Shown here: one piece after another, positions 6,844 through 12,681 of the stretch
Position numbering within the stretch: the first letter of the stretch is position 1
How the letters are laid out: each line of letters starts with the position of its first letter
Assembly (NCBI GenBank): GCA_027057985.1
Contig: JALUTJ010000251.1
Coordinates: 1 to 12,681, forward strand
Reading direction: 5' to 3'
Length of the DNA stretch: 12,681 nucleotides
DNA from: Chromatiales bacterium
GTDB lineage: Bacteria > Pseudomonadota > Gammaproteobacteria > UBA6429 > Thiohalophilaceae
The notes under the pieces: generated by a model
The model's database searches: none
What the model saw: only the letters and a program-made list of their open reading frames with translations
Told to the model about the DNA's origin: nothing
Position numbers and translations under genes: made by a program

Positions 6844-7323
6844 TTACTCCAGAGAAATATCCAGCGCCATAATAAGGGCATCCTCTCGCCCTGTTTCGGC
6901 AGGGTAATAATCCTTACGAATACCCAGCTCGTTAAAACCACGCTGGTGATAAAGCTGTATCGCAGCTGTATTGGATGGTCTTACCTCAAGATACATGATA
7001 TTGGCACTATTCTGTTTTGCCAGCTCAATCATCAGGTCCAGCATCCTGCGTCCATATCCCTTACCCTGTTCTTCAGGATTAACCACAATCGTCAGCAGGT
7101 GTGACTCTTCCACCGCAACCGACATCACGCTATAAGCCAGCATCCTGTTATCCTGTTCCAGCACGCGGCAGTAATAGCCAATATGCAGGCAGTCAAAGAA
7201 AATCCCCCGCGTCCAGGGAAAAGGATAAACCGATTCCTCAATTTCCAGAACGGTATCGAGATCCTCTTCCTGCATAATACGAAACTGAAGATCATCCTTA
7301 TGTGCTTCAAGGCGGGCATTCAT
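6844..7323 (-). CDS. rimI: Ribosomal protein bS18 alanine N-acetyltransferase
   Basis: A GNAT-family acetyltransferase of 159 residues, slightly longer than E. coli RimI (148) because of a short N-terminal extension. It transfers acetyl from acetyl-CoA to the N-terminal alanine of ribosomal protein bS18. The acetyl-CoA-binding loop is QGKGYGRR (86-93), preceded by strand SHLLTIVV (74-81). The RimI-specific segment YLEVRPSNTAAIQLYHQRGF (111-130) holds Glu113, Asn118 and Tyr125, in the positions used by the family. RKDYYPAETGREDALIM closes the domain. The start ATG overlaps the stop of the upstream gene as ATGA, so the two are translationally coupled. In E. coli rimI directly follows holD (psi subunit), which helps to identify the upstream gene here. 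Confidence 0.93.
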   Translation of the reverse strand: MNARLEAHKDDLQFRIMQEEDLDTVLEIEESVYPFPWTRGIFFDCLHIGYYCRVLEQDNRMLAYSVMSVAVEESHLLTIVVNPEEQGKGYGRRMLDLMIELAKQNSANIMYLEVRPSNTAAIQLYHQRGFNELGIRKDYYPAETGREDALIMALDISLE

Positions 7324-8036
7324 GATTTTATCTCCCGCCGCACCTGCTTAAGGTCTTCCCATGCCTTACGTTTTTCAACGGGGCTTTTTAACAGGTAAGC
7401 CGGATCGAATGAAACCCGTACCGGGATATCGAGTTCATCCAGGTAATGCAACTGCCCACGCAGGCGAGAAAGATTTGATTTGCTGTTGAGTAAACGCTGG
7501 GCATTGTTGACTCCCAGTACCAGCACAAGATCAGGGCTTACCAGTTTTAACTGCTGCTGCAGGTAAGGTGAACAGGCCTGGTAACTCTCATCTGCCACAT
7601 CGGCCCTGTTGCCAGGACGGCACTTGAGTAAAGAGGTGATATACACATCCCTGCGTTCCAGGCCAATGGCCCGCAGCATGGCTGTTAAAAGCTGATTCGC
7701 CGGTTCGGCCGTTGCCTGCTCCAGCTCATCGGCAATAATAAAAAGAGAGGCTGTTTGCAGTCCAGCACCGGGAACAGCTTGTGCCGAAGCCAGTCCGCAC
7801 TTATTGCAGTTCTGGATAGCTTTCAATAACTCCGGCCAGTTATCAGGAACAACAGGGTTCTTAACGGGTTCTGCAACAGGTGCTGCAGGCTGCTCTGCTG
7901 CGACTTCATCAGGCGATACAGGTGGGACGATATCCTGCTGAGGTAAAGCTTCTGCTACCTGTGTAACCTCGGGTTCTCTTGCTACCCAGGTATCAATGCC
8001 CATGGCTCTGAGCCAGGCGTGATGACTGGCGGACAT
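7320..8036 (-). CDS. UDG-fold protein, probable DNA polymerase III psi subunit
   Basis: A 238-residue protein in three parts. Residues 3-20 (ASHHAWLRAMGIDTWVAR) resemble the start of E. coli HolD, which binds the chi subunit of the clamp loader. Residues 21-65 are a Pro/Ala/Glu-rich linker. Residues 66-238 match family 4 uracil-DNA glycosylase: Cys77 and Cys80, Cys139 in LLKCRPGNR and Cys155, with the last pair 16 apart as in the iron-sulfur enzymes. Catalysis looks lost. The GEAPG-ED motif is replaced by IADELEQATAEP, the following PFVG loop is deleted, and HPAYLLR is DPAYLLK. Position directly upstream of rimI with ATGA overlap mirrors E. coli holD-rimI. From memory, a larger cryptic psi is known in pseudomonads next to rimI. 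The psi assignment is therefore likely, but databases may call it a UDG. Confidence 0.7.
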   Translation of the reverse strand: MSASHHAWLRAMGIDTWVAREPEVTQVAEALPQQDIVPPVSPDEVAAEQPAAPVAEPVKNPVVPDNWPELLKAIQNCNKCGLASAQAVPGAGLQTASLFIIADELEQATAEPANQLLTAMLRAIGLERRDVYITSLLKCRPGNRADVADESYQACSPYLQQQLKLVSPDLVLVLGVNNAQRLLNSKSNLSRLRGQLHYLDELDIPVRVSFDPAYLLKSPVEKRKAWEDLKQVRREIKS

Positions 8037-8062
8037 CAGTAGCGACCTTTAATAACGGCTTC

Positions 8063-8085
8063 CCCGCTTACACCAGGCAAGCGGG
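8063..8085 (-). other. Hairpin between leuA and the psi-like gene
   Basis: CCCGCTT (8063-8069) and AAGCGGG (8079-8085) form a perfect 7-bp stem with a 9-base loop in the 75-base gap after leuA. On the minus strand no T-run follows, so it is not a standard intrinsic terminator. It may protect the 3' end of the leuA transcript or mark a processing site. Confidence 0.5.
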
Positions 8086-8111
8086 AAAACCATGGCCATG
8101 AACAGCGCTTA

Positions 8112-9671
8112 TCAGACATCACCTGACTGCGGATGTTCACGCTCGGCAGGGTCAAGGATCTTGTTGAGCGCATTGATATAAGCCTTTGCCGAGGCAATCA
8201 CGATATCGGTATCGGCACCCTGACCATTGACGATACGACCAGCCTTTTCCAGACGCACGGTTACCTCACCCTGCGAGTCGGTACCACTGGTAATATTATT
8301 GACCGAGTACAACTGCAACTCGGTATCCGAGCTGACAATTTTTTCTATCGCTTTAAAGGTCGCATCGACCGGTCCACCGCCCGTTGCCGCAGCCGACTTT
8401 TCTTCGCCCTCCACGTTCAGGGTAATGCTGGCTTCAGGTGTTTCACCGGTTTCACTGCACACCCGTAAGCTGACCAGGCGGCACCATTCATTTTCTGCCG
8501 TGGTGCTGGTTTCGGTCACCAGTGCCTGCAGATCTTCGTCATAGATCTCGTGTTTCTTGTCGGCGAGATCCTTGAAGCGGGAAAAGACCTCATTCAGTTC
8601 ATCTTCCGACTTGAACTCAACTCCCAGTTCCTGCAAGCGTGTGCGGAAAGCATTACGCCCGGAATGCTTGCCCAGCACCATGCGGTTGGCGCTCCAGCCC
8701 ACATCCTCGGCTCGCATGATTTCGTAAGTCTCACGATTCTTTAATACACCATCCTGGTGAATTCCGGATTCATGGGCAAAGGCATTGGCACCAACGATGG
8801 CCTTGTTCGGCTGTACCGCAAAGCCGGTAATACCAGAAACAAGGCGTGATGCCGGTACGATCTGGGTGGTATCAATATGATCCACGCTACAGGGGAAGAT
8901 ATCCTTGCGGGTTTTCACCGCCATCACGATTTCTTCCAGCGAGGCATTACCCGCACGTTCACCCAGACCATTCACGGTACATTCAACCTGGCGAGCCCCG
9001 TTCATCACGGCGGACAGGGAGTTGGCAACCGCCAGCCCGAGGTCATTATGGCAATGCACCGAGAACACCGCCTTGTCTGAATTAGGAATGGTTTCAATCA
9101 GGTTCTTAATCAGACCACCGAACTGTTCCGGCACATTATAGCCCACGGTATCGGGGATATTCAGCGTAGTGGCACCGGCATCAATCACGGCTTCGAGAAT
9201 ACGAGCCAGAAATTCCGGTTCGGAGCGACCGGCATCTTCCGGTGAAAATTCAACATTGTCGGTGTACTGACGAGCCCGCTTAACCGCGCGCACCGCCTGC
9301 TCGATCACCTGCTCGGGTTCCATACGCAGTTTCATCTGCATGTGAATGGGTGAAGTAGCAATAAAGGTATGAATCCGGGCACTATTGGCATCTTTCAGTG
9401 CTTCACCGGCACGATCGATATCCTTGTCCAGGGCACGGGCAAGACCACAGATGGTACTGTCTTTTATGCTGCGGGCAACCGCCTGCACTCCTTCGAAATC
9501 ACCAGGGCTGGCAATGGGGAAACCGGCCTCGATTACATCGACGTGCATCTTCTCCAGTGCCTTTGCGATACGTACTTTTTCTTCCCGGGTCATGGAGGCA
9601 CCGGGACTTTGCTCACCATCTCGCAAGGTGGTGTCAAAAATAATCAATTTGTCTTCTTTCGTCTTGGACAT
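8112..9671 (-). CDS. leuA: 2-isopropylmalate synthase
   Basis: First committed enzyme of leucine synthesis: it condenses acetyl-CoA with 2-oxoisovalerate to give 2-isopropylmalate. At 519 residues it is a typical bacterial LeuA with catalytic and regulatory domains. The TIM-barrel part has [12 protein letters not shown] at 13-24 and the metal-binding HCHNDLGLA (His206, His208). The linker includes [10 protein letters not shown], and the C-terminal domain (about 400-510) carries the [12 protein letters not shown] segment of the leucine-feedback domain. GGAGAG precedes the ATG at good spacing. Upstream lie a sigma-70-like promoter and a short reading frame with five consecutive leucine codons, so attenuation by charged tRNA-Leu is likely besides feedback inhibition. 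It is last in the ilv-psd-pss-leu cluster, an order common in gammaproteobacteria. Confidence 0.97.
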   Translation of the reverse strand: MSKTKEDKLIIFDTTLRDGEQSPGASMTREEKVRIAKALEKMHVDVIEAGFPIASPGDFEGVQAVARSIKDSTICGLARALDKDIDRAGEALKDANSARIHTFIATSPIHMQMKLRMEPEQVIEQAVRAVKRARQYTDNVEFSPEDAGRSEPEFLARILEAVIDAGATTLNIPDTVGYNVPEQFGGLIKNLIETIPNSDKAVFSVHCHNDLGLAVANSLSAVMNGARQVECTVNGLGERAGNASLEEIVMAVKTRKDIFPCSVDHIDTTQIVPASRLVSGITGFAVQPNKAIVGANAFAHESGIHQDGVLKNRETYEIMRAEDVGWSANRMVLGKHSGRNAFRTRLQELGVEFKSEDELNEVFSRFKDLADKKHEIYDEDLQALVTETSTTAENEWCRLVSLRVCSETGETPEASITLNVEGEEKSAAATGGGPVDATFKAIEKIVSSDTELQLYSVNNITSGTDSQGEVTVRLEKAGRIVNGQGADTDIVIASAKAYINALNKILDPAEREHPQSGDV

Positions 9672-9747
9672 GATAACTCTCCATTCACAGGCCGGATTAT
9701 GCCACGGACTGCGGATAAATTCAGTTCAGTTTACTTCAAAATGAGTT

Positions 9748-9770
9748 GTCGGTTGTGATGGCGCACCGAC
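9748..9770 (-). other. Second leader hairpin, weak terminator candidate
   Basis: On the minus strand GTCGGT (9770-9765) pairs with ACCGAC (9753-9748) across 11 bases. Only four T follow (9741-9738), six bases past the stem. It lies between the leucine-codon run and leuA, where an attenuator's terminator would sit, but the sequence is weaker than a typical one. Confidence 0.3.
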
Positions 9771-9788
9771 CTGCGCGCAATATCGTCT

Positions 9789-9809
9789 CTGCCACTAGGG
9801 CAGTAGCAG
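9789..9809 (-). promoter_or_regulatory. Leader hairpin over the leucine codons
   Basis: In the leuA leader RNA, CTGCTAC (9809-9803) can pair with GTGGCAG (9795-9789), giving 7 bp with one G-U pair and a 7-base loop. The first arm contains part of the leucine-codon run and the loop covers most of the leader stop codon. A ribosome stalled at the leucine codons would prevent this pairing, as expected of the first hairpin in an attenuator. Confidence 0.4.
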
Positions 9810-9896
9810 AAGGAGAGTCTGGAGCACAGAAAAACCCCGCCATTGTGCAGGACAATGGGCGTGTGAAGGCATTTTTCTGTATGTCGTGAATTTCAT
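9795..9896 (-). CDS. Putative leucine-rich leader peptide of leuA
   Basis: A 33-codon reading frame between the leuA promoter and leuA. It ends in VLQTLLLLLP and a TAG stop: CTC CTT CTG CTA CTG are five leucine codons in a row, with a sixth shortly before. Leader peptides rich in the regulated amino acid are the hallmark of attenuation, as in enterobacterial leuL. The stop lies 123 bases before leuA. The ATG at 9896 falls at the predicted transcription start (7 bases past the -10 box), so translation would be leaderless. An in-frame ATG at 9872 and a GTG at 9827 are alternatives, and none has a clear ribosome-binding site. Oddly, a terminator-like hairpin lies inside the frame, before the leucine codons rather than after them. 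The frame is not long enough to prove coding on its own. Confidence 0.45.
   Translation of the reverse strand: MKFTTYRKMPSHAHCPAQWRGFSVLQTLLLLLP
9830..9861 (-). terminator. Terminator-like hairpin upstream of leuA
   Basis: On the minus strand CCATTGT and ACAATGG (9858-9852 and 9846-9840) form a 7-bp stem around CCTGC, extended by an outer CG pair past a bulged base. GGG and five T follow. This is a good intrinsic terminator shape. It may end transcripts coming from pssA, or serve as a conditional terminator in the leuA leader. Confidence 0.6.
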
Positions 9897-9902
9897 AAGC
9901 TG

Positions 9903-9931
9903 AATATAGCGGTTGTTTTCGCTTTTGCCAA
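9903..9931 (-). promoter_or_regulatory. Sigma-70 promoter for the leuA leader
   Basis: On the minus strand, TTGGCA (9931-9926) and TATATT (9908-9903) are separated by exactly 17 bases, and each differs from consensus at one position. The predicted start is at about 9896. It lies some 40 bases past the pssA stop and drives toward leuA. Confidence 0.6.
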
Positions 9932-9971
9932 GCCCGCAGACATGTTTTTTCCCGCTACCCGGGAGAACAGG

Positions 9972-10739
9972 CTATGAATGATGCTTTTGCATGGCCTTGC
10001 GTTCTGCGCGGCGACGGCGGATAAAAACCAGGGTTAGTACCGGGCCGGACAGAGCATAGACAAAAAATATCAGGAATAACACCAGCGCTGGTGCAGCCGA
10101 AACGAAGACCAGCACGAACATCAGCATCAGGATAGTGACAAATGGAACCTTGCTACGCCAGTTAATACCTTTAAAGCTGTGATAACGAATATTGCTCACC
10201 ATCAGCAGCCCGGCAAACAGGGTTACCAGCAATGCCACGATCTGCAGGGCTGCAGGTGAAAGATAGTCTTTGATGATGTCCGCATTCCAGACAAATCCCG
10301 CCACCAGTGCCGCAGCAGAAGGACTGGCCAGACCCTGGAAATAATTTTTGTCACTGTGACTGGCCTGGGTATTGAAGCGTGCCAGGCGCAGCGCACCACA
10401 GGCGACATAGATAAAGGAAACCAGCCAGCCAACCTTGCCGAGGTTATGCAGTGACCACAGGTAAATCACCAGGGCCGGGGCAAGACCAAAGGAAACCATG
10501 TCTGCCAGGCTATCGAACTCGGCGCCAAAATCACTCTCGGTATTGGTGAGGCGGGCAACCCGTCCATCGATACCATCGAGCAGCATGGCGACGAAAATGG
10601 CGATGGCTGCAATTTCAAACTTGTCATTGATCGAGGAAATAATGGCGTAAAAGCCACAGAACAGCGCCGCCGTGGTAAACAGGTTGGGCAGTAAATATAT
10701 TCCACGACGTGGTTTCTTGCTGGTCATTTCTTCTACCAT
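9972..10739 (-). CDS. pssA: CDP-diacylglycerol-serine O-phosphatidyltransferase
   Basis: An integral inner-membrane enzyme of 255 residues that makes phosphatidylserine from CDP-diacylglycerol and serine. The CDP-alcohol phosphatidyltransferase signature is complete: Asp58-Gly59-x2-Ala62-Arg63-x8-Gly72-x3-Asp76-x3-Asp80. The N-terminal PRRGIYLLPNLFTTAALFCGFYAI and about seven hydrophobic segments fit the membrane-bound (type II) PssA, not the E. coli type I enzyme. The ATG at 10739 is used; an ATG four codons in (10727) is equally possible, and neither has a strong ribosome-binding site. It follows the psd-like gene after 60 bases that contain an 8-bp inverted repeat. Type II pssA genes commonly lie beside ilvC and leuA in this class. 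No obvious defects. Confidence 0.95.
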   Translation of the reverse strand: MVEEMTSKKPRRGIYLLPNLFTTAALFCGFYAIISSINDKFEIAAIAIFVAMLLDGIDGRVARLTNTESDFGAEFDSLADMVSFGLAPALVIYLWSLHNLGKVGWLVSFIYVACGALRLARFNTQASHSDKNYFQGLASPSAAALVAGFVWNADIIKDYLSPAALQIVALLVTLFAGLLMVSNIRYHSFKGINWRSKVPFVTILMLMFVLVFVSAAPALVLFLIFFVYALSGPVLTLVFIRRRRAERKAMQKHHS

Positions 10740-10767
10740 CGATTTATCCGTTTTTTAAATCCTAATC

Positions 10768-10790
10768 CATTGCGAGGCTGCTTCGCAATG
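10768..10790. repeat. Perfect 8-bp inverted repeat between psd-like gene and pssA
   Basis: CATTGCGA (10768-10775) and TCGCAATG (10783-10790) flank a 7-base loop. The half-sites resemble the ATTGCGAGG / CTTCGCAAT arms of short palindromic intergenic elements seen in many bacteria, so it may be one such dispersed element. On the minus strand no T-run follows. On the plus strand TTTT follows one base after the stem, but no gene there needs a terminator. Confidence 0.55.
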
Positions 10791-10799
10791 CTTTTCTGC

Positions 10800-11429
10800 T
10801 TATACGTGGTGTTTAAGGCTTGCCAGTACCGAGCTGCCCGACTCGACCCTGTCTCCGAGGCGAGCTTTTATGGTGCTTGTCACTGGCAGGTAAACATCCA
10901 CCTCGGCACCAAACGGGATAATGCCGCAGCGATGTCCCTGGCCTATGCGTTGCCCAATCACGGCATCACAACTCAGCTTTTTCAGAAACCGCCCCGGCCG
11001 CAGCACAATCATAATATCATCATTCTCATCGGTCTTAATCTGTATCGCGTGAGCCAGTGAACGCTCATCATCAGCATCTTCCTGATCCAGCCATTGCTGG
11101 ATTATTTTTCCCTCGGTGGCACTGCGAATGGAAAAAACATCCCATGGCGACATGGCAATACGCACCAGGTAGGCATCGCGGCCAAGATAAGGATCCGGAT
11201 GCGGCTCTGCCAGTGTAATGGTGCCATCCACCGGACTGACTATTGCCAGTGGATCAGACGGCAGGGTTCGATAGGGATCGCGATACAACCACAGAAATGC
11301 AATCGGGATGATCCACAGTATTGCAAAATACATGGAAACAAACTGCTGCAGGATACTGATTAGTAGACTGCTGAAAAAAACAAAATTCCAGCCTTCTCCG
11401 GCAATTACGGGGTGTCTTGAAACAGCCAT
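10800..11429 (-). CDS. Phosphatidylserine decarboxylase-fold protein, catalytic residues missing
   Basis: A 209-residue homologue of short (PSD-A type) phosphatidylserine decarboxylase, which makes phosphatidylethanolamine. The N-terminus (about 15-48) is hydrophobic and would anchor it in the inner membrane. YRDPYRTLPSDP (49-60), SPVDGTI (65-71) and FGAEVDVYLP (173-182) follow family order. Two key sites are changed. The usual DVHVNR-type histidine is Phe99 (DVFSIR), and the serine of the FGS self-cleavage site, which becomes the pyruvoyl group, is Ala175 (FGA, codon GCC). Asp68 of the triad remains. Without Ser175 no pyruvoyl cofactor can form at this site, so a pseudoenzyme or a new function is likely. 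The frame is intact and undecayed. It lies between ilvC and pssA, where PSD-like genes are often found. The start lacks a clear ribosome-binding site. Confidence 0.75.
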   Translation of the reverse strand: MAVSRHPVIAGEGWNFVFFSSLLISILQQFVSMYFAILWIIPIAFLWLYRDPYRTLPSDPLAIVSPVDGTITLAEPHPDPYLGRDAYLVRIAMSPWDVFSIRSATEGKIIQQWLDQEDADDERSLAHAIQIKTDENDDIMIVLRPGRFLKKLSCDAVIGQRIGQGHRCGIIPFGAEVDVYLPVTSTIKARLGDRVESGSSVLASLKHHV

Positions 11430-11465
11430 ATTGTTTTTTACTGGTTTTTATTATCTTTCAATTAA

Positions 11466-11491
11466 AAAGACCGAGTATAAACCCGGTCTTT
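11466..11491 (-). terminator. Intrinsic terminator after ilvC
   Basis: AAAGACCG (11466-11473) and CGGTCTTT (11484-11491) form a perfect 8-bp stem with a 10-base loop. On the minus strand the stem runs into five T, then AATT. It lies about 50 bases past the ilvC stop and should separate ilvC from the psd-like and pssA genes. The other strand also ends in a T-rich stretch (TTTATTTT). Confidence 0.75.
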
Positions 11492-11503
11492 ATTTTAATA
11501 GCA

Positions 11504-11539
11504 AGTATTACACTATCATTTACCAGGATAGTGCAAATA

Positions 11540-11541
<2 letters not shown>
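11504..11541 (-). other. Long hairpin overlapping the ilvC stop codon
   Basis: CACTATC (11511-11517) pairs with GATAGTG (11527-11533). Beyond a small internal loop, AGTATT (11504-11509) pairs with AATACT (11536-11541), for 13 bp in total. The outer arm includes part of the ilvC stop codon. No T-run follows directly. With the terminator 13 bases further on, it makes a double-hairpin 3' end that may stabilise the mRNA. Confidence 0.55.
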
Positions 11542-12571
<1,030 letters not shown>

Positions 12572-12604
12572 TTAAATGTTAAATCTCAAAAAATTCTTTA
12601 CTCG

Positions 12605-12681
12605 TTATACGTGCAGACCGGTTTCACCACGGGTTATCCCGGTAGCACCGGAACGAACCGTTTCCACGATATCATTAGCAT
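12605..12681 (-). CDS. ilvN: Acetolactate synthase small subunit, C-terminal end only
   Basis: The gene runs off the window. Only the last 24 codons and the TAA stop (12607-12605) are visible, reading ANDIVETVRSGATGITRGE and then TGLHV. The RSGxxGxxRGE pattern matches the C-terminus of the regulatory subunit of acetolactate synthase (IlvH/IlvN type), which gives valine feedback control to the first common step. Position 48 bases upstream of ilvC supports this. Symbols ilvN and ilvH are both used for this subunit. The call rests on a short tail plus context. Confidence 0.8.
   Translation of the reverse strand, partial: ANDIVETVRSGATGITRGETGLHV

Noticed and set aside
7320..8036. Simple annotation as an active uracil-DNA glycosylase
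   Set aside because: Both active-site motifs are missing and the PFVG loop is deleted. Only the iron-sulfur cysteines and the fold remain.
8133..9758. Several plus-strand frames of 64-129 codons opposite leuA
   Set aside because: They are shadows of leuA on the other strand, with no ribosome-binding sites or recognisable domains.

Overview
The window reads as chromosomal DNA of a free-living gammaproteobacterium. The housekeeping genes (a prfC of 527 codons, rimI next to a clamp-loader-psi-like gene, an ilvN-ilvC-psd-like-pssA-leuA cluster) have the sequences and order usual in that class. I see no phage, IS, tRNA, rRNA or CRISPR, and no clear sign of recent transfer. I cannot place it below class level.

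All genes but one lie on the minus strand, so the text follows transcription from high to low coordinates. (1) 12681-8112, branched-chain amino acid and phospholipid block: end of ilvN, ilvC with a strong terminator, a phosphatidylserine-decarboxylase-fold gene (psd-like), pssA, a leader region with a leucine-codon run, then leuA. (2) 8036-6844, a two-gene unit: a degenerate uracil-DNA-glycosylase-fold protein that is probably the cryptic psi subunit (HolD) of DNA polymerase III, overlapping rimI by four bases. (3) 6615-6836, on the plus strand: a 73-residue histidine-rich protein with an HMA-like fold pattern. It converges on rimI and has its own good sigma-70 promoter. (4) 6414-4246: prfC (release factor 3), then a group 1 truncated haemoglobin ending in an intrinsic terminator. 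(5) 4101-226, an envelope/stress-type block: an exported protein built almost wholly from 11-residue repeats, then a tightly overlapping operon of ECF-type sigma factor, membrane anti-sigma-like protein, small exported acidic protein, exported arginine-rich DUF3106-type protein and a UMF1/Atg22-like MFS transporter.

The ilv/leu genes supply isoleucine, valine and leucine. The leader before leuA suggests control by charged tRNA-Leu. PssA makes phosphatidylserine, but the psd-like neighbour has lost both the catalytic histidine and the serine that becomes the pyruvoyl group, so it is unlikely to be the cell's decarboxylase. In block 5 the sigma and anti-sigma factors probably control their own operon and perhaps the repeat-protein gene. 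The repeat protein shares a TPEQR helix motif with the DUF3106-type protein encoded on the other side of the sigma factor, so the two exported arginine-rich proteins may belong to one envelope response.

Best leads: the repeat protein and its sigma-factor neighbourhood, the psi/UDG-like protein with intact iron-sulfur cysteines but no glycosylase motifs, the catalytically stripped psd homologue, and the leuA leader. No searches or folding calculations were run. Family names rest on motif recognition by eye.
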